DNA of 64,000 nucleotides from Penium margaritaceum. Its lineage: Eukaryota; Streptophyta; Zygnematophyceae; Desmidiales; Peniaceae. Under the pieces are notes generated by a model. The model saw nothing but the letters and a program-made list of their open reading frames with translations, was not told where the DNA came from and ran no database searches. The stretch is from positions 273,377-337,376 of the forward strand of contig SZWC01000035.1 in assembly GCA_023375785.1 (NCBI GenBank), read 5' to 3'. A program made the position numbers and the translations under genes. Shown here piece after piece: positions 44,810 through 55,929 of the stretch (within the stretch, counting starts at the first letter, position 1; each line of letters begins with the position of its first letter).

Positions 44810-46420
44810 AATGCTACAGATGCAGCATTGGAAGCAAGTAATGCATGAGGAACTGGCTTCCATAAAGGAGCATCAGATTCATGGGAAGGTGAAGGTCCTG
44901 CCTGGGTGTAATGCCATAGCCACACGCTGGGTATCTTGAAACAAAGAGAGGTATGATGACTTAGTGGAGCGCTACAAGGCTCCTCTTTGAACCAAGAAGC
45001 ATTCTCAAGTGCCTCATGTGGACTTAGTGCCACCTGTGCACTTGCTAGCAAGTCCACCACTCCAAAGGCCTTGTTGACTTTGGTGGCTCAGCATAGTTGA
45101 GAGATTCATCATATAGATGTGAAAAAAACCTTTTCACACACAAATTTTAAGGAAGAGAACTATCAAGTCTAACCTCTAGAATTTGAAGACAACACAAACC
45201 AAGTCTAGCACCTTTGAAGTCCTCATACAACCTGAAGCAATCTCCTCGTTGGTAGAACTTCAAGATCTCCTCTATCGACTACTTTGATGTGCTCTTCATC
45301 TTGATCAACACCCCGAATCAAGGCTGTCTGTCCAAATATATCCTGAGCATTTACCTCTGCGTCACTCTTAGAGCAAGAAGAACATAGTTACAGTCAATTC
45401 ATACCATCTCTATTCACAAGTGCTCCTTTTGAATATTTTGTTGATGTCCTGATCTATGTGCATGATCTCATGATCGCGTCCCTAAACCCTGAGGTTTTCC
45501 AGGCTATGAGCAATCTCCTCCAGTCTGTGCACAAAGTTAAGGATCTTGGTCCAGCCCGTGTGTTCTTACAAATGGAGATTTAACGTGATCGTTAGCATCA
45601 AATGCTGCACGTTCATCATGCTTGTTACGTGAAGATGTCAGAGGAATGTTGTTGATATGTTGGCTACAATCCCCTCTGCATCAACACCTATGATGCCGGC
45701 CAAGAAAACTCTTCTCACATCAACAGACCCAACTCAACTTGGCGATCTTGTCCAAGTCATGATATACCTCCAAGACATTGCCTCCCCCATGTTCCTTGTG
45801 ACCATAATGCATGGGGATGCCACCTGTGTTAAGAACTTATCGTTTCAATTCTCATAGAATTTACATCAGTACTATTTGGAGGATTCACATTGTTCGGTGT
45901 GGCATGTCCATCCCGTGCCTAGGCTTGTGCTTCTGCACACATCCGCTTTCATTCGATCGACACAGTGAGATCAATTGGGCCCCAGACTGCGATGCGCATA
46001 GCAGCTCTGGCTACATTTTCCTCATTGGAGGCACTACAGTCTGGTTGAATAGCTGCAAGAATGGTTGCGTAGTGTGGTCCTCGACTGAGGCTAAACATGA
46101 CGTATTGGGGACTAAGGTTTGTGAGAGCATCTGGCTGTGCAGTTTCATGCAACAGCTTTGCCAGACCATCCACTACATCACCATCCTAAATGACAATGGA
46201 TGGACGCACGACATCACAGAGCACGATGCTATGTTTCACATGCGTATAAATCATATTGATGAAGAACATCATTTTTTACATGAGGATGTACAAGTGGCAA
46301 TTTTTGTCTCGTGTGTGTTGAAATAAGGCAACAGCATGCAAACTTTCTCACTAAAGTGGCCCGCAGCGGCGAGTTCACGTTTACAGTATGCAATGTTGGA
46401 TTATTTCCACACAATTCTGC
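44810..46420 (+). mobile_element. Element I/E reverse transcriptase and RNase H region
   Basis: Blocks in order: HWKQVMHEELASIKEHQ and NAIATRWVS (44825..44940), IHHIDVKKTFSHTNFKEENY (45105..45165), LIYVHDLMIASLNPE (45445..45490), TDPTQLGDLVQVMIYLQDIA (45715..45780, close to the D segment KLGELVDVTLYL), an RNase H segment with CDAHSSSGYIFLIGGTTV (45985..46040), WSSTEAKHDVLGTKVCESIW (46077..46135) and MRINHIDEEHHFLHEDVQ (near 46240..46290). Broken in many places. Confidence 0.8.
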
Positions 46421-46495
46421 TCCTACGTGATTCCTGCATTGCCTTCGTTGCAAATGGTCTTCTTCCACAGCTCTTGTGCCACTCCTTGTTGGTAG

Positions 46496-47125
46496 TGATG
46501 TGATGTCAGCCGTCCCCATCTTTTTGTACATTTAACATGACCACTCAGCCATGTCCATGATCATGCAGATCCCTGATGCGGTTTCAACTGGTGCCGGAGC
46601 ACCAACTGGTGGTGATCCCACCCACCAACAGCTTCTAGAAAGCTGTTACAACATCCTGGGTGCTTACAGGGGTGCTCTGCGGTTTTCTTGTAGTCTCTAG
46701 AGTTTTGTTGGTGCAATAGCTCTTTAGCCCGATTTACATTTCTTGTGTTTTTTGTCTACCAATTGGTGCGTGTGTGTGTCCGGTCGTATTTTCTGGCTTG
46801 AATTTCTATATCTCTAGACTCAGACAGTGTTGTGATTGGATGCTTGTACACAGAGTTATCACCAAAACAGTTCTTTTGCGCTGGTTTCAGGACAAACTGA
46901 CACTGCCGCGTGCATCATCCGTCGTGCTCCGCGGCATGTATCTATGCCTCGTGCTTGTTAGTTGTCATTTCTCTCTAAGCTATTGGGGCTTATGAGACTT
47001 TGCACGTCTTCCTACTCTGACCCTTGCTCTTTCTTGCACTTGCTTGCTTACTAGTGCATCAGTAGACTAGACAGTGTCAGCACATCAGTGGCATCAAGGC
47101 TAGAAAGCGTCCTAGTAGTTTCTTA
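46496..47125 (+). repeat. Copia LTR (group 2) shared by elements I/E and F
   Basis: Related to the minus-oriented LTR at 6905..7548. It follows the RNase H of I/E at a normal distance for a 3' LTR, yet a primer site (47126) and a CAG-rich leader follow it directly, as for a 5' LTR. It therefore serves as the end of one internal region and the start of another. Ends are approximate: start TGATGTGATGTCAGCC, end TAGTTTCTTA. Confidence 0.7.
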
Positions 47126-47137
47126 TGGTATCAGAGC
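47126..47137 (+). other. Primer binding site of element F
   Basis: TGGTATCAGAGC directly after the LTR; initiator tRNA-Met 3'-end type, as in elements I/E and C. Confidence 0.88.
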
Positions 47138-47459
47138 AGCAAGACCTTTCTTGCTGAGCTGGACTGTAGAGACACAGTACAGGAAGCAGCAGTGAGAGTC
47201 ACCACAGTAGCCGTATCCTCAAACCCGTCGTAGTAGACCTTGGCAACAGAGACATTGCCTCGACGCCAGCAGGCTTTATCACCACGCAAATGTTTTTGTG
47301 TGCGGCAATACCAGCAGTGGCAGTGTGATTTACCGTCACCGCCATAGCAGCAGGAGTTACGGTAGCAACAAGATATGACAGGCACACAGAGGGGTAGCGG
47401 TAGCACCGGATGGCAACAGTAGCTTGTGGGGCTACCACCCGTGACAAAAAAAAGAAGGG
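47138..47459 (+). other. Leader of element F, left part
   Basis: Non-coding stretch rich in CAG, GTAGCAG and similar triplets, between the primer site and the insertion point of B. It resumes at 53093..53400 with GCAGCAACA-type repeats. Confidence 0.6.
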
Positions 47460-47464
47460 AGAAG
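47460..47464. repeat. Target duplication, left copy (AGAAG) of element B
   Basis: AGAAG immediately before the left LTR, matched exactly by 53088..53092 after the right LTR. Confidence 0.93.
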
Positions 47465-48456
47465 TGTCAGAAAACGGCCCCCGGGTGGAGGCAGTTCCAA
47501 CGTGGCCCGACGGGTCTGCTGTGTGTTCATGGCTGTGTTTTGTGCGGGTGGTTCTGAGTCTAAGCGTGAGCTTTCTGGTCGCCTCACACTATGTTTCTGG
47601 GAGTCGAAGGCATTTGCGAGACAGTCACTTTTGCGAAGGGAATAACGCGATTTTGCACTAGTTTTTTGAACATGGACATGATTTGGACATTTGTAGGGCT
47701 AGTCATGAGCTCTCCAACGCACCAAACCGTGCACGATTCGGATAACCGTAGCTACCGCTACTTCAGTCGAAGAGCAGCACCCCAAACCAGCCGCTCACTC
47801 GGCGGCGCGCACCACGTCGCCCGCCGAGGCGCCTTCACACATCAAGGACCCATCAAAACGCCATTCCAGAGGCGCAGATGTCCCTATGTGTAGTGGCAGC
47901 GCCCCTTGCGCCTTTGGGGTCTGTTTCGATGAGTTAATCATCGAGTTTGGTGATGGGGATTGATGTGGGTCGAAACCTGTTCGCGGACTTCCAGTCGGAA
48001 TTTTGACGAAGTCCCCGAGTAACAAACTGTACTACTGAGTTTCGGACTCCGAGCCATGATTTTGGCTAAGTCCCTCAGTAACAAGCTGCACTCCTGAAAT
48101 CCGGCGGATCATCCACCGGACGCCTCGGCAGTCCTTCCGGAGCAAAATCCCCAGATGGCATTTTGTTACTCGCTCCGGTCAATTATTCACCGGAAGTCGA
48201 ACCGCGGCCGGCTCCCAGAACCGCCGCGCACACCCCAACTTTGGAAGCCCATATCTCCCTCGTTACTAGTCCGATTCCGGTGAAACAACTTCCACCGGAT
48301 TTAGCAACTTGTCAACTTTTAGGGGTAATCCTTCATTTTAGGATCCAAGCAATCCTCGAATCGCCAGATCTGTCGACGAGGATTTTCCTCTCTCTGGCGG
48401 CTCGTTGGCGCCTCCCGGCGCCGCACTTGGGCATGCAGAGGGGCAAATCTTCAACA
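47465..48456 (-). repeat. 3' LTR of element B (left)
   Basis: 992 bp. On the plus strand it runs from TGTCAGAAAACGG to AAATCTTCAACA. Its ends are confirmed by the target duplication on the left and the polypurine tract on the right. Confidence 0.95.
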
Positions 48457-48499
48457 TTCTCCCCCTTGCACCTGCCATGCCCGCTGCTCCTGCTTGCTC

Positions 48500-50005
48500 T
48501 CACTCATCTTCCGCTGCGCCCTCCAGCCCATCATAGCTGGTCATCCCAAGCCCGGCCACGCTCAATGCGTGCCGGTCGACGCGTTGCGCNTGCGTCGGGT
48601 TGTTGGTCAGCGAGATTGTGCCGGTGTTGTCCTCTTGCACCACCGTTGGCTCCTGCTGCGGTACGCCCAGCTCCCCCAGCAACCTGCGGAGCCACACCGC
48701 CTCCTTGACCGCCTCGGCCAGCGCGATGTACTCTGCTTCCACTGTGGAGGTGGCAACGCAGTCTTGCTTTCTGCTGCACCACGAGACCGCTACACCAGCG
48801 AGGAAGAACACGTAGCCGGATGTGGACTTCCGTTTGTCCACATCGCCAGCGTAGTCTGCGTCCGTGTAGCAGACCAGACGCAAAGCGTGCGTCCGCCCCT
48901 TGCCGTCGAACCTCAAGCACGCATGCCGCGTCGCCTGTAGGTAGCAGAGGATGCGCTTGACCGCCTGCCAGTGTAGTGGCCCTGGATCGGCCACGTACCT
49001 GCTCACTTGGCCCACCCTGTAGGCCAAGTCTGGTCGAGTCGCCACCATGGCGTACATGAGGCTGCCCACCGCCGATTGGTAGGGCACCCCTGCCATATCC
49101 TCCCGCTCTTCTTTTGTTTGCGGCGCCATTGCCGCACTCAGTTCACAGGTCGTGGAGACTGGACTGCCAACTGGTTTGCAGTCCTCCATGCCGTACCGCT
49201 TCAGCACCTCGGCCACGTATTTGGCCTGTCCCAGCTCAAGCGTGTGCGCCCTCCGGTTCCGCGTAATGCTCACCGCGAGGTAGTTCTCCAGCTCCCCCAT
49301 GTCCGACATCTGGAATCTGCTGCTCAGCTGCTCTTTCAGCTGCTGTAGGCTCAGCAAATCCGTCGAGCACACAATCAGGTTGTCCATGTAGAGTGCAACG
49401 ATTTGATGGAGCTGTTTGTTGCGCCGCACGTACACGCTGTGATCCGCCTCACAGCGCTTGAAGCCGAGTTGTGCCATGAAGCTATCCATCTGTTGGTACC
49501 AGCATCTGGGCGATTGTTTTAGCCCATACAAGGACTTTCGCAGCTTACACACCTTGCCCTCCGGTGCCTCCACCCCCTCCGGCACCTCCATGTAGATCTC
49601 TTTGTCTATGATGCCGTTGAGGAAGGCCGTCTTTACGTCCATTTGGTGGAGCTCCATGTCCTTCGCGGCCGCCACCGCAAGGATCGCCCGGATGCTTGTG
49701 AACTTGGCGACGGGAGAAAACGTCTCATCGTTGTGCTCCCCCTTACGCTGTGCGTAACCCTTCGCCACCAGCCGCGCCTTGTATTTGTCAACCACACCCC
49801 CCTTTGTGAACTTGGTCTTAAAGACCCACTTTGAGTCGATGACCTTGGCATCTTTCGGCCTGTCAACCAGCTCCCACGTATCATTTTCCATGATGGACGC
49901 CAGCTCCGATTTGATGGCTGCGTCCCATTGATCCCCTTCAGGCCGTGCAAGCGCCTCTTGCATGGTAGTCGGCTCCGTTGATGCAGCGAGCATGCACTGC
50001 GTCAT
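48500..50005 (-). mobile_element. Element B reverse transcriptase and RNase H region
   Basis: Long copia frame. RT blocks: SKWVFKTKFTKGGVVDKYKA (near 49800), LHQMDVKTAFLNGIIDKEIY (near 49620), LRKSLYGLKQSPRCWYQQMD (near 49520) and the catalytic box region (near 49390). RNase H blocks: PYQSAVGSLMYAMVATRPDL (near 49070), CYTDADYAGDVDKRKSTSGY (near 48850) and TSTVEAEYIALAEAVKEAVW (near 48730). This is the best preserved polymerase in the window. Its N-terminal part corresponds to bases 1..290 of element A. Confidence 0.93.
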
Positions 50006-50422
50006 GCCAATCCATCGACTGGTGCTTGCGTCGAAACGCTTCCCCGCTTTTCGCTGCCTCTCGCTGCGGCGCGGTAGTTTTGGTGGCGCATCGTCACTCT
50101 GCTATGATCCCTCCCACTCAGCACGCTCCGGTGATTCATCGACCGGACGGCTCCCCAAGGATCTCTCTTGTTCTGGTAAAACATCGCCCGAACGACCGGC
50201 ACGTCCGGTGGATTTTCCACCGACGCCCGATGCACACTCTGCCGGGAGTGCGCGCCTCGGCACCCTAGGTGCCTCATCCGCCGGATCCTTCCGATGGATG
50301 TCCTCATCAGCTTGATCGTCATCAGAGTCCTCCGCGTCGGCTGCCACTACTGGTGCACCTTCGCGCTCTGATGGCGCATCCTCAACTTCGGCGTCCGCCG
50401 GCTCCTTCTCGTAGTCAAGGAG

Positions 50423-52264
50423 CTAGAACCACTCCCCCGTCTTTGGGGAGTCCACCACGCTCGCATCGTTGCTGCTGATGTAACTCTGCTGCTCGTCAAA
50501 CTCGACATCTCGGCTGCGGATTACCTCCTCCTTACGCATGTCATAGAGCCAATACGCCTTATGCGCGCTCTCATAGCCAAGGAAGAGATACGAATTTTCC
50601 CGCGGCTCCAGCTTGCTGTCACGCCTCTGCGCAGCCTGCACCACCGCGTGCGCCTTGCACCCGAACACTTTCAGGTGTGCCACACTTGGCTTGCGCCCGC
50701 TCCAAACCTCCTGCGGAGTCTTCCAGCCGCTCCTCCCCTTCAGCACCGCTGTAGGAGTGAGGTTGATGGTGTAGCTCGCTGTACGCACAACTTCCGCCCA
50801 GAAGCTTCGCGGCAATTCCGCATCCACCAACATGGTCCGTACCATGTTCAGCAGCGTCTGGTTCGCCCGCTCCGCCACGCCATTTGACTGAGGCGAATAT
50901 GGCGTAGTTTGTTGTCATTTTATGCCCTGCTGCTTCATCCACCCGCTACAGCCCACGTACTCTCCGCCGTTGTCGCTGCGTAGCGCTCTGACCTTCCGAT
51001 CAGTCTGCCTCTCCACCGCGGCGACATACTCCTTCAGCCGGTCCAGGACCTCGCCTTTCCGCTTCATGAAGTACACGTAGAGTTTTCTGCTGTAGTCATC
51101 AATGAAGGTGACGAAGTAACACGCGCCGTTCTTTGACGCCGTCTTGAATGGTCCGCACACGTCACTGTGCACGACCTCCAGCAGGTCCGAGGCGCGATTC
51201 ACGTTCTCGTTGAACGGTTTGCGTCTCGCCTTGCCCGAGATGCAAGGCTCGCACTTTTTGTGCACTGCTGCATCTGTCGCCTCTTCCGCACCGTCCATGA
51301 CGAGGCCGCGTACCAGCTCACGCTTCGCCATCTCCTTCACGACTGCGAGTGAGGAATGCCCCAGTCGTCGGTGCCAGAGCTCCAGATCAGCTCCCCCTCC
51401 TTTAGCCAGGTTGACGGTGCGTTCCTGCAAGTCTGCTGAATCTGTCACCGCGGGGATCACCTTGGTCTCCACGATGTAGAGGCCTCCCTCGCGCTTAGCC
51501 TCCAGCACGGGCTCACCGCCACTGTCCTTCCGCACGAATGCCCCTCTTCTCCTGAAGAGCACCTCGTACCCCTTGTCAGTCAGGCGGCTAACACTTAGAA
51601 TGTCAGCCAAGCCGGGTACGTGCTGCACGTCCTTGATGACACGCTGCACCCGCTTTCCGCCAACCACCACCTCCACGTCCACGTCTCCTTGGCCAGCCGC
51701 CGGCTCGACCTTGTCGTTCGCGACCACCATGGATTTGCTGGACTTGGTGTAGTTGATGAACCCGACCTTCTCGACCTGGGTATGCTCCTCCGCTCCGGAG
51801 TCAAGGCATCGCCGGTTGGCCTTCTTGAGGTAGTGGTTTTGAGTGCCGTTGAGGAGCGCCTTCTTGCCTTTGGCGTCCTTGCCGCCGGCCTTTGCCTCCT
51901 CGGTGCACTCACGGGCCCAATGGCCCTCCTTGCCGCAGTTACGGCACGCACCCTTCTTGGCGCCCTTCTTGCCACCGCCATGTCCGCCACCTCCCTTGGT
52001 CCCGCTTCCGCCACCACGCGTTTTGGTGACGAGGGCCGATGAGGACGACGAGGACTCCCCGCAGCTCCGTCGCTGTGCCTCGTTGCGGATGTACTCTGCG
52101 ACCGCGCCATAGGTGAGCTTGTCCTCTGCCCATCCTCCCAAGACTGTAATGAGAGGGCTCCAACTTTCAGGAAGGGCCATGAGGAAGGCCATCGCCTGCA
52201 GCTGCGTGTCGATCTTCCACCCCACGTCGTTGCATTGTGAGGCGAGCGACTTGATCTGCTGCAT
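50423..52264 (-). mobile_element. Element B gag, protease and integrase region
   Basis: Same parts as element A. From right to left: the last part of gag (LQAMAFLMALPESWSPL, near 52180), a Gly/Lys-rich segment, a zinc knuckle CRNCGKEGHWAREC (near 51920), the protease box CLDSGAEEH (near 51810), the integrase zinc domain and core (VHSDVCGPF, RSDNGGEY; 50930..51190), and the integrase tail with SGRKPSVAHLKVFGC (near 50670). A Pro/Ser/Asp-rich linker runs from about 50480 to 50000 towards RT. Confidence 0.93.
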
Positions 52265-52266
52265 GG

Positions 52267-53087
52267 CAGGGAATAACGCTATTTTGCATTAGTTTTTTGA
52301 ACATGGACATGATGTGAACATTTGTAGGGCTATTCATGAGCTCTCCAACGCACCAAACCGTGCGCAATTCGGATAACCATAGCTCCCGCTACGTCAGTCG
52401 AAGAGCAGCACCCCAAACCAGCCGCTCACTCGGCGGCGCGCACCACGTCGCCCGCCGAGGCGCCTTCACACATCAAGGACCCATCAAAATGCCATTCCGG
52501 AGGCGCAGATGTCCCTATGCGTAGTGGCGGCGCCCCTTGCGCCTTTGGGGTCTGTTTCGATGAGTTAATCATCAAGTTTGGTGATGGGGATTGATGTGGG
52601 TCGAAACCTGTTCGCAGACTTCAAGTCGGAATTTTGACGAAGTCCTCGAGTAACAAACAGTACTATTGTGTTTCGGACTCTGAGCCATGATTTTGGCTAA
52701 GTCCCTCAGTAACAAGCTGCACTCCTGAAATCCGGCGGATCATCCACCGGACGCCTCGGCAGTCCTTCCGAAGCAAAATCCCCAGATGAAATTTTGTTAC
52801 TCGCTCCGGTCAATTATTCACCGGAAGTCGAACCGCGGCCGGCTCCCAGAACCGCCGCGCACACCCCAACTTTGGAAGCCCATATCTCCCTCGTTACTAG
52901 TCCGATTCCGGTGAAACAACTTCCACCGGATTTAGCAACTCGTCAACTTTCAGGGGTAATCCTTCATTTTAGGATCCGAGCAATCCTCGAGTCGCCAGAT
53001 CTGTCGACGAGGATTTTCCTCTCTCTGGCGGCTCGTCGGCGCCTCCCGGCGCCGCACTTGGGCATGCAGAGGGGCAAATCTTCAACA
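52267..53087 (-). repeat. 5' LTR of element B (right)
   Basis: About 820 bp, shorter than the left copy, with the same outer end (AAATCTTCAACA). It is followed directly by the target copy AGAAG. Confidence 0.92.
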
Positions 53088-53092
53088 AGAAG
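53088..53092. repeat. Target duplication, right copy (AGAAG) of element B
   Basis: AGAAG directly after the right LTR, identical to 47460..47464. Confidence 0.93.
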
Positions 53093-53700
53093 AAGCTTGC
53101 AATAGCAGCTTGCAGTGATGGCTCCGAGAAACAATAGTGCGCAGTGACTGTGACAGCGCACAGTAAAGGTAACAGCAGGCACTAGCAACAGCGGCAGTAG
53201 TCGCAAGCAGCAACACCATTGCAGAAGCAACAACGGAGGCAACAGCAACCCAGAAACAACATTACAGCTGTTACAGCCACAGCAGCAACAAGCAGCAGAA
53301 GTAGCACCACAACAGTAAAAACGACTACAACAACATAGCAGTAGTGGCAGCGACCATAGCAACAGCAGTCATGCAGTAGCAGCAGCCACGACTGCTGTCT
53401 TGTGTAGCATTGCTGTTGTGCATCAGCTACACCTTAGCAGTGCTACACACCAACATTGCTGCGTAGTTGCACAAATGATGCACAGGTCTATGCAGCAGTT
53501 GCATACTTCTATGCTGTTCGTGTGTAGCCACAGGCAGGGGATGATGCGGTCACCCCCCTTCCACAGCCACGAAAACTCTGCGTGGGCCAAAAAACATTGC
53601 TAGCATGAAAATGCGGGCTTTTTTTGCCAATGTCTTTTTTTTTTCTTGGAAAAAAGAAAAAAACAAAACGCAGACATCATTGTCAGCAGTGCTCACGTCA
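53093..53700 (+). other. Leader of element F, right part
   Basis: CAG/GCA-rich to about 53400, then mixed sequence with poly-T/poly-A near 53628..53668 and a repeated GTCAGCAGTGCTCACGTCAG phrase at 53685..53716. No convincing coding sequence. Confidence 0.5.
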
Positions 53701-55180
53701 GCAGTGCTCACGTCAGCTGTTTTGGGTCAAGAAATCAAAGTTTCTCTTTGTTTCAAATCGTTGAGAAATGATGATAGTTCTTGATTTGGATTATGTTGAC
53801 ACCTGGACCCATACTGAGTGACCACATGATGGCAGGCGGTGAAAAGGAAAAGGAGGCAACTCATCCCCCTGGCACAACTTGTGGAGCTCACGTACTCGGA
53901 TAATTGATGAGTTGCAACAGGCACAGGATGAGATTAGGCTCCAGTAGTAAGAGCATCTTGCCACTCTCTGGGACATCCACACCTTGCTATGAAGCCTGTC
54001 TGGATGACAGCAAACTCCACCTGGAGCAGCTGGATATACACCATAGAGGCAGCCGTCTACATCCACTAGCTCTGTGAAGAAGCAGCACATCTGTGAGAAG
54101 TACGATTCGGAGGAGGAGGAGATAGATGTACGGAAACGTAAGATTTGCACACAGCTGGATTGCCTCTACCTCAACCCGCAGCACAAACCCAGGGATACAT
54201 CAGTCGCACCAGCGCGTCAAACCCCCTTGAGATGGGTGTCTGGCCTTTCCTTTGGCAGGCTGTCCATCCTACGGGCGCTCGTCCTGATGCCTGCGGTTGT
54301 CCTCCCCACGCAATAAGGACTGAAGGACTACAAGACTTGGCAATCTCATTACCACAGTTATACTGGGTTTGACTGCTCAGAGGTACTTTTCCAGGTGTGT
54401 GCTGACATAGAGGGTGTATGGTTGTTTTACTTGAGCTGGTACCAGACCACTGATGCCCACTAGATTCAGACAGCACCAAGAGCCATGCGCAGTCTGCTGT
54501 AGGCTGTTCCCCAAGGAGGCGGTCGTGGACTACCATCCTTTCCTGGATGCACCTGAGACGGGTACTGACCCTCAAAACGGGTGGGTGTTGGCCCTCACCT
54601 TTTTTGCTGCAGAGACACATGAAAAAGGTTTGCCAACATAAAGGAGTTCTACTCACTACGCCAGGTAGGGTCAGATTTGACAGCAGCAATCTGGTGCCGC
54701 ACAAAGCGTGTTTATAGCTGGTTGAAAACGGGCGTAGGGTCCCAGCTCGGTGCGTCCATGGAGTACAGTGAAATCTTCATCTACTTCCATCAACCTACCT
54801 CAGAGGAGCTGTCTGAGTCCCTAAAGCTGCTTCCTTGGACCCGGCAGTAATATCTTCAGAATGACGGGGGCCAAGGAGGCTGCTAAGGTGCATCAATCAA
54901 GCTCCTTGGTAGCAGTGACGACGGCATCCCTGATGACCCCTCTCCCTCTCAGCTCCTCCTCCTTCACTTCCTCTTCCTTCACTTCCTCTTCTTCTCCCAC
55001 TTCACCGCCCACATCAGCTCAGTGTGTGGCCGCCGTCACACAGGGAAAGAAGGGGAAAATAAATGTAGCAAGGAGCATTAGCAACAGTAGCATCAGTAGT
55101 AGCACCCAGTGAGCAGTGGCAATGGAAGCTCTGTCCACTACTTTAACTGCGGTGGCACTCATTGATACAAGGAGTGCCAG
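53701..55180 (+). mobile_element. Element F gag region
   Basis: Frames show a coiled coil (RTRIIDELQQAQDEIRLQ, near 53890..53945), an acidic/basic segment, a block matching the D and G gags (KEAVVDYHPFLDAPETGTDP, 54505..54570, against PEEFLLNFDPYLGDPHTGAG in G), a Ser/Pro-rich spacer, and a knuckle core C-GGT-H-X4-C at 55148..55177. The gag type is that of group 2 and not the UBN2 type. Several breaks. Confidence 0.7.
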
Positions 55181-55479
55181 CAGGCATTGGACTGGAGCCG
55201 GATCACATGTGGACTCCATGTTAGGTACGCCAAGCGGATGTCCCCTGACACCACTCAGGCGGGTCACACGGTGACCTTGATAGTAGCCAAGGCTAAACCA
55301 CTTCGGGAGGTGCCTGATAAAACACTCACACGATGGACCTCTTCCTTTATTTCCCCATGTGGAGCATCACTATGTGGTTAGGATGGGACACACGGGGACA
55401 AAAGGGAGCTTTGTGTCGACAGTTAGAGTAGAAGAAGCAAGGGAGAGAAAACCTATGGGTAAGTCTTGCTAGTCGAGCT

Positions 55480-55916
55480 CATCCAGCAGCCGGCAAGCGT
55501 GGCTTGCAATTTCTCCCTTAAACTCAAGGGTGAAATCTTCTAGAGACCCAAAAGCAAACAGTCCAGTAGCCATGTTACAAGTTTTGGCCTGGAATAGGCC
55601 AGGTCCATCGACCACAAATGCACAGCTAAGACTAACCTGGATTTAGGAGCAAGAAAAGCATAACAGCTCAGCGAGAGAGTTTGCACAATGCTAGATCAAC
55701 AAGAAGCAACAAAGAAAGCTTCAAGGAACTGCCGAGTTGAGCTGAGGCGATGCTGCCAGGAAGGATGCGAGCACTTAGGTGGCAGTGGACAACAAGTGGC
55801 AATGCTGCCGAGCTTGTGTTTGATCCCCCATTGTTTGGCACCCTCCACCTCATCAGGAGTCTGCACAGCAATGGACGTGAGCCGAGAGGTCACGATCAGC
55901 TATGTACACAATATCA
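55480..55916 (-). repeat. 3' LTR of element G
   Basis: On the minus strand it begins TGATATTGTGTACATAGCTG right after the polypurine tract. The first 90 bases match the corresponding position in D. The left limit is approximate, set by where element F sequence ends. Confidence 0.6.
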
Positions 55917-55929
55917 CTCCCCCATGACT

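Larger units (their letters stand above)
34750..47125 (+). mobile_element. Copia element I/E (group 2), interrupted by J and other sequence
   Basis: Parts on the plus strand occur in copia order: LTR-like region ending at 35969, primer site (35970..35981), CAG-rich leader, protease (about 37715..37870), integrase (to about 38560), then after element J the integrase tail and Pro/Ser-rich linker (41760..42850), then after further unrelated sequence RT and RNase H (44810..46420), and an LTR (46496..47125). Treating these as one element is inference from order, strand and family resemblance; the two LTRs are too diverged to prove it. Very old, with dozens of breaks. Confidence 0.6.
47465..53087 (-). 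mobile_element. Copia element B (group 1)
   Basis: 5.6-kb Ty1/copia element on the minus strand with both LTRs, an exact AGAAG target duplication, a polypurine tract (GCAAGGGGGAGAA, read on the minus strand at 48457..48469), RT and RNase H (about 48500..50005), the integrase-RT linker, and gag, protease and integrase (to 52264). It is nearly identical to element A, and its LTRs differ by only a few percent where they overlap, so it is young. It is not whole; I count about four or five breaks. A single N lies at 48590. It is inserted in the leader of element F in the opposite orientation. Confidence 0.96.
46496..55440 (+). mobile_element. Copia element F (group 2), 5' part, split by element B
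   Basis: LTR, primer site and leader to 47464, then element B (47465..53087) with its five-base target duplication, then the leader resumes at 53093 and runs into gag (about 53700..55180). No integrase or RT of F is present; its sequence gives way near 55440 to the LTR of element G on the other strand. The leader on both sides of B is CAG-rich and continuous in character. Old, with several breaks in gag. Confidence 0.75.
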
